From Tenrec ecaudatus (lineage: Eukaryota > Chordata > Mammalia > Afrosoricida > Tenrecidae): a stretch of 64,000 nucleotides of DNA. Shown one piece after another: positions 1 through 10,216 of the stretch. Each line of letters begins with the position of its first letter. The first letter of the stretch is position 1. The DNA lies in the NCBI RefSeq assembly GCF_050624435.1, contig NC_134545.1:85154063-85218062 (forward strand), written 5' to 3'. The notes under the pieces are model-generated. The model was not told the DNA's origin, ran no database searches, and saw nothing but the letters and a program-made list of their open reading frames with translations. The translations under genes were made by a program, and so were the position numbers.

Positions 1-130
1 ACAGCAGCAGGGCTCCCTGGGGGACTGCCTGGCCCGCAGAAACTGGAGCCCTCAGAGACCCTGTGTGCTGCGCGCCGAATCCAGAGGCTGCCAGTCTACC
101 CAGAGGTGTCTGGGAAGAAACATGTGATTT

Positions 131-316
131 CTAAAACAAACTCACTGCCATCAAGCTCGTCGCGATCCTGCGGGGCCGAGGGGAACTGCTCCTGCGGGTT
201 CGGTGAAGATTGTCCATCTTTATGGGGGTGGAAAACCTCATCTTTCTCCCACCGAGGGGCTGGTGGCTTCGAACGGCTGACCTTCCAGTTAGCAGCCCAG
301 CACGTGCCACCGACGA
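131..316 (-). mobile_element. AfroSINE
   Basis: AACAAACTCACTGCCATCAA on the plus strand is the antisense 3' part; CGAACGGCTGACC and GTTAGCAGCCCAGCACGTGC are the antisense tRNA-derived head (box B and box A region). Confidence 0.75.
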
Positions 317-796
317 TCCTGTGGCACACACAAGGGGGAGTCACCAGGAGGGGGAGTCAACTTTGTAGCCACTCAACCTAACAACCTCCCAGATGGGATG
401 AGCCAGAATCTGAATTGCAATAAAGCGTAGACTGGAGTTTGAGAAGCGAGGCTCGGGGGAGAGGAAAATGAGCGAGCACGCATGTGCTTTAGTACCGGGT
501 CTCAGAGTGAGCGAGGAGTGGATGTGCGCGTGTGTCTTTCATCCAGGTGGTACGTACCACTGTAGGACTGTGAAACTGGGGGTCCCAGAAATGAGGTTCA
601 TCTGCCTAGGACCAAAGAAGGGTCCTGTGGAGGGGGTGGGTGGAAGGGGGCCTTGAACGGCTGCAGCAGGCTTCAATGGGCACCGGAGAGGACGCGGAGG
701 GAAGGGCCCAGGCAGAGGCAGGAGGGCGAGGGATGACTCATGAAGACAGGGGAGTCATGTGGAGCACTACGAGCGCATGGGAAAGAAGTGGTGACC

Positions 797-1293
797 TGTG
801 TTGGACAGGGTTCTCTAGAGAGACAAACCAGATTGCTAGTAATTATACACAAATATATTTATAAAGATAGATATATAATACAAGAAATGAACCGTTAAAT
901 TATATACAGATAGATAATACAAGAAATTAACAGTTAAATTATAAAGCAGTGTGACACTAGCAGTCCTTTAAGGCTTGAGAGCCGCCAGTGTCAGTCCCCT
1001 ACTGTAGAGAGAGCTGGGCTATATATCCCCAGGCAGCAAACAGCAAGGCAAGTCACCAACTGTCACCAACTGTCAGTCCCCAGCTCCAGAGATGAACATT
1101 CCAATCACGTGGGCTTGAAGGGACCTCACCTTACAGCGACACAGTCCACAGGCTAGGCATCCCACAGGTAGTGTACCCCTTTAAACTGAGGCACAGAACA
1201 AGCAAGGCGAGGCTCACCGAGCCATTTATTCCTCCGCCCTTCAATTAATCCTACTCGTATTTATCGGCCAGGCTGGCACAATAAACTATAGCA
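797..1293 (-). mobile_element. LTR-like element, family 1, with 5-bp TSD
   Basis: Starts TGTGTTGGACAGGGTTCTC and ends ACTATAGCA; flanked by perfect TGACC duplications (792-796 and 1294-1298). Same family as the copies at 21943, 28576, 38574 and 43335. TG..CA ends plus 5-bp TSD fit a solo LTR (ERV-L/MaLR type likely). No coding sequence. Confidence 0.8.
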
Positions 1294-1644
1294 TGACCCA
1301 AAAGAGACAACGAAGTGGGACACTGAGCGAGCGAGCTCAGGTCTAAGGCCGTGGGGACCCGAGAGTGTGACTGGGGGAGGGACCGTGAGGGAGTCTGCAT
1401 TTCTTCTTTCCTGCTCTGCTCCCTCACTCCCAGGCAGGTAAAGGTTTCAGGAAGGTGAGGAGAATCCCGGGCTGTTCTCCAGGACCACGAGGGCTACTGA
1501 TACAGCAAGCAGAGTGCAGGACGGATGGAGGAGGAGAGAGGAGGCAAGAGTAAGTACTTCTCAATTGAGACAGGAGGACTCCCTGGAGAACTTTGCTGCA
1601 TGCTGAGCACATGTGGGCTTCACAAGTGCTCATCCACCACCCCG

Positions 1645-1686
<42 letters not shown>
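1645..1686. repeat. (CA)n microsatellite
   Basis: About 20 uninterrupted CA units, directly adjoining the 3' edge of the SEC31B exon at 1686-1830. Confidence 0.95.
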
Positions 1687-1687
<1 letters not shown>

Positions 1688-1830
1688 CACTTAGAGTGAA
1701 TGAAACTCCTGCTGGCCTTCCAATCCATTTGGGGGGCTTTCTTCAGGGAAGGCATCACTGTCCATTGGGCCACCTGCTCTGGCCCCTGCAGCGGTGGGAG
1801 AGGCTGACTTTTGCTGAAGGAAGCGGAGAT
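1686..1830 (-). pseudogene. SEC31B: SEC31B exon with +1 frameshift, ending in a (GT)n tract
   Basis: Acceptor gccctcag, then ISASFSKSQPLPPLQGPEQV and AQWTVMPSLKK in frame. A run of six C (plus-strand G, 1731-1736) shifts the frame; the continuation PKWIGRPAGVSFTLSG is found in the next frame. The 3' end runs straight into a (GT)n repeat on the minus strand (plus strand CA, 1645-1686), so the original donor context is gone. Confidence 0.8.
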
Positions 1831-2369
1831 CTGAGGGCAAAAGGACACCTCTGTCACCAGCTGGAGCCAAGAATCGGCTGCAAACTCTGCCTGTGAATTC
1901 CTTTTCAGGGGAACCCTTGAGATACCGTGGCCTGGGAGAGCCAGACTCCCATATTCGGGCAGATAGGGCTGGGCCTGGGAATGAGAACGGCACTCCTATG
2001 CTGCGGGGAAGCTCCGCAGAGCCTCCTGCGACCAAGGTCAACAGCAGAGTGTGATACTGAAAAGGCCCAGGGGAGAGAGGGAGGCAAAACAATCCATCCT
2101 CCCGAAATCAGGGTCCAGCATGGAGGTCTGGGGCCCTTGAAAGCCTACACTACGGGGAACATCCAAGAACCCAAGTCAAGGTGGAGGCCTCCTCTGTAGT
2201 GGCATGGACCGACACACTCCAGGACAGCAGGCCCTGGAGCAAAGTGCAGGCCTCCTAAGCTCAGTCTGGTCTCCCAGTCCCCAACAACCTTCCTCTCTTC
2301 CCAGGTCGCATGTCCCTCTTTCTCCTGACAACAGAGTCCCTTCCAGCATTCCCATCAAGCCCTTCAAAC

Positions 2370-2519
2370 CTTGTCAGTGAGTCTCATCTGCTGGACTTCC
2401 CAGCTTCTACCCATCACAGAGTACAAACTGATCCAGCCATCAAAGGAGGCGGCTGAGGACACCGGAGGGACCCGAGGGCACCCCTGCACATCAAAGCACC
2501 AACTGCTCTGGCTTGGTAG
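2370..2519 (-). pseudogene. SEC31B: SEC31B WD-repeat exon, intact frame
   Basis: Fifty codons: [50 protein letters not shown]. Acceptor tatttaag, donor AAG|gtttga. The WD-repeat Trp of FDVQW is Gly here. Otherwise it is close to the human exon and has no stop. Confidence 0.85.
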
Positions 2520-2604
2520 CTTAAATACAACCCAATATGGAGGAATGGAACCACGCAGTCCCAGAAATCCCAAAGACCCAGCTGCAGCAAAGAAACCAGA
2601 TGTC

Positions 2605-2905
2605 TCCCTTCACCCACTTGTCTGCTGTCAATCTCCCACGGAGGAGCTTATATGTAGATCCTTGTAATTGGTTCCCCCTTTCTACCCCATCAGGGTGCAG
2701 GGCAGCAACAATGAAACATATAACTTTCCTCTAGTTCCTAAATGTTTCCTCCCCCGCCCCACTATCATGATCCCAATTCTACCTTACAAATCTGGATAGA
2801 CCAGAGGATGTACACTGGTGCAGATAGGAAGTGGAAACACAGGGAATCCAGGGCGGATGATCCCTTCAGGACCAGTGGCAAGAGTGGCAATACCGGGAGG
2901 ATGAA
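2605..2905. mobile_element. Family A fragment with internal inversion, SEC31B intron
   Basis: 2605-2690 reads as the minus strand of family A (TCTCCCTTCACCCACTTGTC, ATATGTAGATCCTTGTAA). From about 2690 it switches to the plus-strand form (CAGGGTGCAGGGCAGCAACA, AACTTTCCTCTAGTTCCTAA) up to about 2905. This resembles the 5' inversion produced by twin priming in L1 retrotransposition. Confidence 0.65.
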
Positions 2906-3365
2906 GGGAAGTTTCTCTTCATAAGGGGGAGATTCGGAGGAAGACACCTCATCACTCAAGGAAATGAGCATTATCCTTGTGCTAAGAAATTTGATAAGGA
3001 ATATGAGGAGGCTGTGATGAGGAATGTGATGATGTGCAAGGTGATAAAGAAGTTGGAATTGTTCTGGGTGAAATTGTTCTCAGTTTTCAATAAGAACAGA
3101 AGAAAACAGGGTGACCCCAAGCTTGTGTCAAGGTCAGCTTAACTGCGAAAATAAAATGCTCCGCTTCTGTGCCCTACAGCTTTTCAGAAAAAACCACATG
3201 CTGGTACAAGCGAAAAGATAGTGCAAAGTACCGCATTCTTTCTGTGTGATCCAAGATAAAAAAAGCTTGTCCCCAGCCTCAGCTTGGAGTCCACACCTGG
3301 CACTCAACAGAGTCTCCTGTGGTCTCTCAGCACTGAGTCTGGGGAGGGCCTTGAAAAGGGGTGGG

Positions 3366-3496
3366 GCTGTGGCTCTCCAGCTCTGTCAGGGGTGAGGCGG
3401 CAAAATCCCACAGTGGATCACTGGAAGACGATCATCCTCTAGCACAGCACCAGCTGGGTGGCTGTCTGGGTGCCAGGCCAGGCCTGAGCAGTGCAT
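3366..3496 (-). pseudogene. SEC31B: SEC31B exon with several indels
   Basis: Starts after acceptor ttgttcccag with ATGCACTGCTCAGGCCTG (MHCSGLAWHPD), as in human. It then loses bases within the ATQLVLC block and before EDDRLPVI (these two roughly compensate), then loses more around IQLWDLRF. The block ends ELESHS at about 3366, where no GT donor is seen. Confidence 0.75.
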
Positions 3497-3759
3497 CTGG
3501 GAACAAAACAGACCCCAACAGGTGATGTCACCGACTTCCTTGGTGCTGCACCTCTCCTGCCCTGGGAGATGGGACCTTCTGTGTGACTGAGCACAGCACA
3601 GCCCTCAGGGCACAGCGACAATGGCTCTGTTAACAATGGGATGGCTGGAGCCTTACATCACCTTTGTTCACTTCCACTCTCCACAGGACACCTGGGGCAG
3701 GGAAAAGTCGCTCCCTCGGCGAGGCCTGGGCAGCCTGTGTTCTGGCCTCTGCTACACAC

Positions 3760-3921
3760 CCTGTTGTTGTGATCACTGACTGTGATGATCAGTTCCTTCT
3801 TCCTGAGGTCCCACACAACTGCCTTGCCACTGGGATGAGCAGAAGACAGAATGTGCTGGACTCGCCGGTTCCAAGAGAGTGCCCAGATGTCTTCTGGGGG
3901 CTGCGGAGGCAGCATGGGAGC
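3760..3921 (-). pseudogene. SEC31B: SEC31B WD-repeat exon, intact frame
   Basis: Fifty-four codons in frame, including [40 protein letters not shown] and TVSDHNNR, nearly identical to human SEC31B. Flanked by acceptor ttctcccag and donor AGG|gtgtgt. It is the best-preserved exon of the locus and anchors the identification. Confidence 0.88.
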
Positions 3922-4790
3922 CTGGGAGAACAACTTGTCACCCTCTGGGCCGTGGGGCATCCCTGTCCCACTGCTCCCAACCAAGCACAGAAAACCCAAG
4001 GGCAGAGGTGGGCTACCCAAATGAGCAGAGTCTCAGGGAGTGCGGGCACCAGGCTTCAGGGAGGATCCGGTAGACTACTGAGGTCGAGGCTGAGGGAGTC
4101 AAAGCATTTGGGGTTTTACCCTGACCCTACCCCAGCTGCTGCTGAGAGGATACAGTTAAGATGAGAAAACAGCCCTCCTGTTTTCTCTGACCAAGAGGGG
4201 GTTGAAAATAAGAAAGATGGGCATATGTGTGGTAGGGGCAGAGACACCCAAGAAGCTCCTGAGAGAGTGAGGTGGAAAGAGGAACCTGCTACATTCAGGG
4301 CACACGGGCTATCAAACGCAGAGTCAGCTTCCCTCCCGACTCTGTCGCTAGAAGACTGGGAATGTCAGAGAGCATAGAGATGGACCCAGGCGGGCTGACA
4401 GGCACACGCAGAGACAGAACGCACACCTGACCCCCAATCCGCTGGCTAGCTCCTACAGAAAAGGAACTATCTGGGTGTCCCACTCTTGTTCCGCCTCTGC
4501 TGAGTCTAGGGCCCTCCCCAACCCTACTCTGACACAGCGCATGCCCACTCTTCCCTAACATCTTGGACTTTTTCCATTTTCCTCCCAGAAGCCCCAGGAG
4601 AGTTACTGAGGGCACACCAAGCCCCCTTCCCACCCTCTTCCCCAAGCCTGCCACTGCTCTGGCCAGTGGAGCTCTATTGCCCTCCAGTGGTGCCGCCTGG
4701 TACTGCCTGCGCTCGGCCTGGGCCCCCGAACCAGAGACTAATCCAGGAAATGAGCTTGCACGCTGTCCGCAGCAGCTCAGGGAGGCTCAC

Positions 4791-4886
4791 CTGTGACTTG
4801 GATCCTGCGGTCATTGGCACACTCGGGTTATTCAAATCTCAAATGAAGATTTCAGAATCACTGGCCCCTGAGGCCAGGAAGGTGAC
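4791..4886 (-). pseudogene. SEC31B: SEC31B WD-repeat exon with TGA for Trp
   Basis: Acceptor cttcatacag and donor CAG|gtgagc are both good. The frame reads [15 protein letters not shown], stop, DLNNPSVPMTAGSKSQ. Human has ...[23 protein letters not shown]..., so the stop (TGA, minus strand 4841-4839) replaces the TGG of the WD-repeat tryptophan. Everything after the stop stays in frame, so a single base change is enough. Confidence 0.85.
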
Positions 4887-5087
4887 CTGTATGAAGAACA
4901 GGCGTATGGAGACAACCCCGCCAAGAAGAGACAAAAGCAGGGAAGAAAGAAAGAGGCCCACTTTGGAGGCGTTCCAAGCGGGCCTTGTGACCTCCCAGGG
5001 CAGGTGCACAGTGGCAGAGCAGCGAATGCTTCCATCCACACCTGTCACTCGCGGTGTGGCCAAGCCCGACCCACAGGAATGCAATAC

Positions 5088-5286
5088 CTGGAAACGGTTA
5101 AAGTCGAGGGCTGGGACAGCGCCACTGTGTCCTGCCTCTGCACAATCGCAGGCTCCTTCCCCGAGAGCGCGTGGGCCACACGGTACATAGTGAGCAGCCG
5201 TCCTCCCCGCCGCCTTCCTTCCCTAGGTCCCGCCGCCAGGACCTTCCCCAGGTCTACTGCCAGAGGTCCCCCAGAGGAGCTTGCGG
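5088..5286 (-). pseudogene. SEC31B: SEC31B exon with multiple frameshifts
   Basis: Pieces of the human block FHKLIWGSFGSG...LTLYNVTHILSSGKEP...ALDFNPFQ are found in different frames. KLLWG-SGS near 5250-5285 runs into an in-frame TAG. LTMYRVAHALSGKEP at about 5140-5200 is in another frame, and ALDFNRFQ just before the donor (CAG|gtattg at 5088) is in a third register, about one base short. At least two independent small indels plus a stop are needed to explain it. This is the most decayed of the recognised exons. Confidence 0.75.
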
Positions 5287-5504
5287 AGCAGACAAAGAGA
5301 AGGAACTGGCACCGTGCCTCCTCAGGTTCCCCCTCCCCCATCAGTAAGCAGTGGGAGTGGGGCATCTCGGCCAGTTTATTCAGGCATCCCCACCCCTAGC
5401 AAGGGGCTACCTGTCTCCCTGGTGTCCCGCCCTTTCTCTGGAATACTCTTCCAGTTCTACAGCACAGGCAGCCTCAAGGCCCGTGCCTCAGTTGTATGGG
5501 TGTG

Positions 5505-5532
5505 GCAGGGCAGGGCAGGGCAGGGCAGGGAG
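5505..5532. repeat. GCAGG pentanucleotide repeat
   Basis: About five units of GGCAG/GCAGG in a SEC31B intron. Confidence 0.9.
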
Positions 5533-5639
5533 AGGGGCTGCTTTGGGAGTTAGCATTGTTGGGTTTACAGGGGCCAGGCTCTGTGGTCAAGACTTCAAGA
5601 ATATTACTCCACTTACTAATCCTCCCAACTCAAATGCAA

Positions 5640-5870
5640 GGCAGGTTAGGATAGGTTTGTGTCAACTTGGCCGGACTAGGATTCCCTGTGGTTTGGCCAT
5701 CGCCTAGTCATCTCCCCTTGGGGGGACCTCCCGATGTCACCGCTCCTGAGGGCTCTGCTGGGAGCAGTCAACAGCTGTAAGAAGATTAGTGCAGATGGGG
5801 CCAACCCTCTGGCTCAGGTCGCAGTCCTGATGCAGCTGAAAGCATTCAGAGGGGCTGTCCAAACAGGCAC
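5640..5870 (+). mobile_element. Old LTR-like fragment
   Basis: GGTTTGTGTCAACTTGGCC ... resembles the 5' part of the LTR-like family (GTGCCAACCTGGC in younger copies), strongly diverged and incomplete. No TSD assigned. Confidence 0.4.
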
Positions 5871-8034
5871 CGCCAGTCTCTGACACGAAAGAAAATCCCT
5901 AACTTGGGCCCCTGCAGACAAGTTGGGGTGGTCTGCGTAGGGCCGAGCCCTGAAGCCTCACAGGTGGTAGCTAAGCCGTCCCAATGCTAAGCACAGCTGC
6001 TAGCCCAGGGCATTGCCCCAGCAACCCAGAGAGGCCTGACTCACATCACCTGAGGGCACGGAGCCCTACTGAAGGCTGCATCACAGTGTGCCCATGCCTG
6101 GGATCAGTGGGCAAAGTTACCGAGCAGACTGGGTGACAGGACCGGGCCCCGGCTGCCCAGTGGTTAGACCAGAGCCAGCCCGTTAGAAGTGAAGAGCTGA
6201 GCACTCCTTCCAACCAGGTCAGTAGAGTGGACACAAGGACGGCTGGAGCTGCTGCCAGATCGGCCATGTTGTCAGAAGCATGTGCTCCGCCCTGGCTCCA
6301 GAGGCTGCCACGCCACCCAGGGACTAGAGCGTGCATGGGCAGAGGGCAGGTCAACAGTCACGGGAGAAGCCCACATTGCTCACGCAGGATACAGAGAGAG
6401 GGAGGTCGTCGATGAGAAAGTCACACAGAATGGCAGTAGGGGCACGGTGGCACACTGTGGGCAGAGTATATGGCATCCAGCCTGGGGGCCTGACCATCAA
6501 GGCCAGCTAACATCACAGGGCTTGCCAAGGAGAAGCAGTTCCCACTAACTCACTTTAGGGGTGAGGTGTGGGATCGGCACGGCCCACGAATGATGCCGTC
6601 AATCTCCAAATGGCCCCTGGCGGAGAAGAGGTTCCCCACCCCTGCTCTGCAGCAGCAAGTCTTGGGAGTGAGAAAATGTTTCTGCTTGGTGGCATCCCTT
6701 CCACAGACACCCGGAGGACGGTGGAAACGCTCCCTCGGGAGCTAGAGGTGAGATAAAGACACAGGAAGGCAGATCACTGACAGGCCTGTCCCTAGGATGG
6801 GTCAGACAGGTGTTATGGAAAGCCACGCAAGAGATCCAGAATCCCAATGGAGACAGGAGGTAGAGGGCACCAAATTGCAGGTTGACCTCTGACCCTTGGG
6901 TTCTAAGAAGCCCAGAAGCTCTGGCCCAAAAGACCAATGACATTAGCAAGGCAGCATTTCCTGACGACCTTTCCTCCAGTGATGCTCATCTGACAAACCA
7001 AACATCACTTGCTTCACGAATCCCTATGGAGTCTGACTGCGCCCAGTGTCCCTTAAATGTGCACCTCCTTCGGTTATGTTCTATGCCCAGTTGGGCTCAC
7101 AATTTTGCGCATCGAGTCGGCTATTTCGTGACTGATGCTATTTCCCTGAAGCATCGTGGAGCGAGGGCAAAGGGAACTTTAGGGTCCAAATTTGGTTAAG
7201 GCATGAGTCTGCTGAAAAGGCAGGAAGAGGAAGGGAGACGGCTTTGAAAAGCATAGGTGAAGTTAGTAATGCAAAGGCAAAGGGAAGAGGGAAAGGATAC
7301 AAGAAGGACGGAGGAACAGCTGAAAAGAGAAAGAGGAGGCTGAACAGAAGGGCGCCGAAGGGCCTTTCGAGTCACCTTGCACAACCCCGTCTTTGTGCAG
7401 AAAAGAGAAAGCCCCAGACCACTGACAAATGCAAGTTAGCTCAGCCACACATCTTAGGCGTGTTCTGGACCCGCACCTGTGCTTTCTAGTGTGCCATGGC
7501 GAAGACCAAACAGATAAAGGAGAGAGAGGGGAGTAGCTTTGAAGACCCGGTTAGTTTCCATCAATTGGTTGTGTTACTAACTTTCAAGTCAACTATTTAA
7601 CCCAAGTGGGAATAGACAGTGAGAAAAATAGGAAGAGAGAAAAGTGAGTTCATTCGACCCTGGCTGTGTCTAGATGACTTCTTCCAAAAGCCCCCGCGGA
7701 AGCACTGGCAAAGGGGATTCCTTAGCTCTTTGGAAATTAACACAAATTGGTTGGAGAAAGAAAAGTAGAGAAGAAACAGTGAGCTCTGTGTGTTTTATTT
7801 TGTCTCCAGCCCCAGGTACCTGCAGTTTAGAACCAGAGTGCGAGGGGAAGAGTTGATGACTTCCACATTCAGTACCAACATTTCAAAAGGTCCCTTTGAC
7901 TTTGTTGACTCCAAAGCAGACAGTCTCCCTTCAAAGGCTCTGAAGACATTAAGACTGACTTGACCGTAGCTAACTGAAGTGTTGACTATGAACACCTGCT
8001 CTTTGGTTTAGGAAGCCAGAAGTGTTTACTCTCA
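5870..8034. other. SEC31B intron, no gene recognised
   Basis: About 2.2 kb of intronic sequence with only short chance ORFs. I recognise no young repeat and no additional exon here. Confidence 0.5.
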
Positions 8035-8160
8035 CTTACCCATTCAGCAAATATCTGCTTAGCACTCACCATAAACCAGGCACTCAAATAGGTATTGGCG
8101 ATACAGCATTGAAGGGGCACAAAGAAGCAAAATGCTGTCCATGCGGATCGCAGAATTCCG
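8035..8160 (+). repeat. L2-like ancient repeat
   Basis: TTCAGCAAATATCTGCTTAG, CAGGCACTCAAATAGGTATT and GATACAGCATTGAAGGGGC match the conserved L2 3' region of mammals. In a SEC31B intron. Confidence 0.55.
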
Positions 8161-8848
8161 TTCCAAGAAATAGGCTGTCCGTTTCTTAAGAAGCCTTAGT
8201 GCCGTGTTGTTCACTACTGTGCTGGAGCTGGGGCTTAGCTGGTTGTGGATGAGAGCCTGGGCCCACTGTCCCCTTTCCAAGGAGGAGAATCATTGCTGAA
8301 TCGGCCCGTCCCTTTCAGAGACCCATTCGCAATGCACACTTGGGGGCTGGGAAGATTTGTCATTGTTGTGGTTGGTAAATCCTTGAGGGTCTGCTCTTTA
8401 GAGAGCACGAGTCTTGGAAACACAAAGAGATATAACAAGCTGAAAAATATGAGATACTTTCATAAATTGATAAATGCTGGCCAGAAAGGGGAGGGTGATG
8501 GGTCTTAAGGTTATTTCAAGTGAAGGGCTCAAGAAAGGGAGAAGAATCATCCTTGGGTTAAATTGTGAAAAAGGGGCACTTCAGTCTAAAGAATCTCAGA
8601 TAGACCAAGAAGTGCACCGGGGGCTCATCAATCATCAAGATAGGGAGCTGCGATCTAGACTGGCGATTTCTGGAGTGTGTGGAGAAGCCCATTCACCACT
8701 CCGTGAGAGAGGGAGAGCTACCTCATTCTATTTTTCTAAAAAAGATAGAAATTGTACTTTATGACTAAGATGATGTGGTAACACGTGTACATTCTTTACA
8801 TAGAATAGGTAACCTAAGTAAAGTGAATTTCACCTTTTCCCCAATGAC

Positions 8849-9061
8849 TAAGGTGACCAGATGTCCCGCTTTTGGCGGGACAGTCCCGATTTTTAACAAT
8901 TTTTCACGTGTCCCGCGGCACGTTTTAAAAGTCCCGATTTTTGGAAAGAATGCACGACAAGCCAGGGTATATGGTTTGGGGCTGCCGTGTGGCTATTTCA
9001 CCAGGATATTAGTTTTATCAGTGGTGTCCCGCTTTACCAATGTTAAAATCTGGTCACCTTA
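8849..9061. mobile_element. Short hAT-type MITE with perfect TIR and TSD
   Basis: 213 bp with 14-bp perfect terminal inverted repeats (TAAGGTGACCAGAT / ATCTGGTCACCTTA) and perfect 8-bp TSDs CCAATGAC at 8841-8848 and 9062-9069. The interior repeats the motif GTCCCG several times. The 8-bp TSD places it in the hAT superfamily; it is not SPIN (different termini). No coding capacity. Confidence 0.9.
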
Positions 9062-9460
9062 CCAATGACACAAAAATGTGGAGACAACTGGAAATTTATG
9101 AGTATTCGATCGGTGTGTGGCATCAGTGAGGGGGGATCATTGGCGAAAAGGGGAGTATTGTGCCAGGTTGTGATCCTCACCAGAGCCAGGGGAGAACAGT
9201 GCCAACACCTCTGGGTTCAAGGTGGTCAGGTCCACATGGTTCTGGACTTGCGTGATATCTATCCTGTGCTTTCTGCTAGACACCGCAGTCGCTGGTGGTC
9301 AGAACGGCGAAGGTGGCTGTGTTTTAAATTATTTTTCAAGTTAAACCCAGAGTTCACGACTCTACAACTTAGCCAGTTCCCTTCTCCTCTCCTCCCTCCG
9401 AGCCCTGAGTGGACACAGTCACTCCAAGAGCCACACCTCCGTGTGGTTCAGACACAGTGC

Positions 9461-9579
9461 CTACTGGAGGCAGAAAGGACTCCCCTGCATTTCAGGTCCA
9501 GAGAGGGGCCCCTGAAATCGACCTCAAAGATTTCCAATGTGCTGGCTGTGATACAGGAGGCATCTGGCTGCTGCGCAGA
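9461..9579 (-). pseudogene. SEC31B: SEC31B exon, first WD-repeat strand
   Basis: Reads [20 protein letters not shown] then [20 protein letters not shown], matching the human block [40 protein letters not shown]. The frame is open. I see no AG immediately before the expected start: a pyrimidine-rich stretch is followed by cccgggaaat. The expected donor reads AG|gc, not AG|gt. Both splice sites are therefore doubtful. Confidence 0.75.
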
Positions 9580-9652
9580 ATTTCCCGGGCATGAGAGAAG
9601 TCCAGAAGAGGCAGCATATGACCAACAGTCGGCTGGTGAATTTGGAGCGGAA

Positions 9653-9848
9653 CCGTGGTTCTGGACCTTCCTCATGCCGCGACCCTTGAATCCAGTTCCT
9701 CATGTGTCAGTGACCCCTCAACCATAACATTATTTTCGTTGCTCCTCCATCACTGTCATTTTGCTACTGTGATGAATCGGGCAACCCCCATGGTGAAAGG
9801 GTCCTTCGATCTCTAAAGGGGTCGTGACCCACAGGTTGAGAACCTCTG
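9653..9848. mobile_element. SPIN (hAT) copy in SEC31B intron
   Basis: CCGTGGTTCT ... GGTTGAGAACCTCTG with the same interior as the other two SPIN copies. The TSD is not recognisable, so it is older or its ends are damaged. It sits about 70 bp upstream (in minus-strand sense) of the 9461-9579 SEC31B exon, where it may contribute to the missing acceptor context. Confidence 0.88.
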
Positions 9849-10132
9849 GGTTAGGAGCTAGAGAGGAGGGCAAATGAGAAAAGGCCTAGCATATACCCTT
9901 TCTCAAATGGTAACTCCAGAGAAACCAAGAAAGCACGAGGCGACTGGCCTTGATCCATATTCCAAGGCCACCCCCGGGTGCCCAAAATACCTAACGCAAC
10001 CCTGCTTATGCCACCAGCCATCTCCCACACTCCTCTGAGCCTACAGCTTTCTCCAATGCTCCCCAGACACTTCTAGCTATGACGTTTCACCTCACCTAGG
10101 TACTTCCAGAGGATCCTGCTCCCCGTTCTCAC

Positions 10133-10216
10133 CGTCCCTGTGGCCAGATACACAGGGTACTGGTTAGCCGGACTCCACACTTGGATGGCAGGCCGCACAA
10201 CTCCCTGCAGCTTCAT
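10133..10216 (-). pseudogene. SEC31B: SEC31B start-codon exon
   Basis: Twenty-eight codons reading [20 protein letters not shown] then PVYLATGT, close to the human SEC31B N-terminus ([20 protein letters not shown]...). The exon ends in ACG followed by a good donor (gtgaga). By itself it looks intact. The acceptor upstream of the ATG (about 10232) has a poor pyrimidine tract. Confidence 0.8.

Larger units (their letters stand above)
1686..10216 (-). pseudogene. SEC31B: SEC31B 5' half, probable unitary pseudogene
   Basis: SEC31 proteins form the outer COPII coat (with SEC13) on ER-derived vesicles; the N-terminal part is a WD40 propeller. Minus-strand blocks match the human SEC31B N-terminus in order: start-codon exon (10133-10216), 9461-9579, 5088-5286, 4791-4886, 3760-3921, about 3366-3496, 2370-2519 and 1686-1830. 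Several keep good splice sites and reading frame (3760-3921, 2370-2519). Others are broken: TGA in place of a WD-repeat Trp codon, single-base frameshifts in at least three exons, a lost donor, and one expected exon (GILSVSW... block) that I cannot find between 2520 and 3366. Introns are retained, so this is the original locus, not a retrocopy. The rest of the gene would lie left of the window. Sequencing error could explain one lesion but not all. Human comparison is from memory of the protein. Confidence 0.85.
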
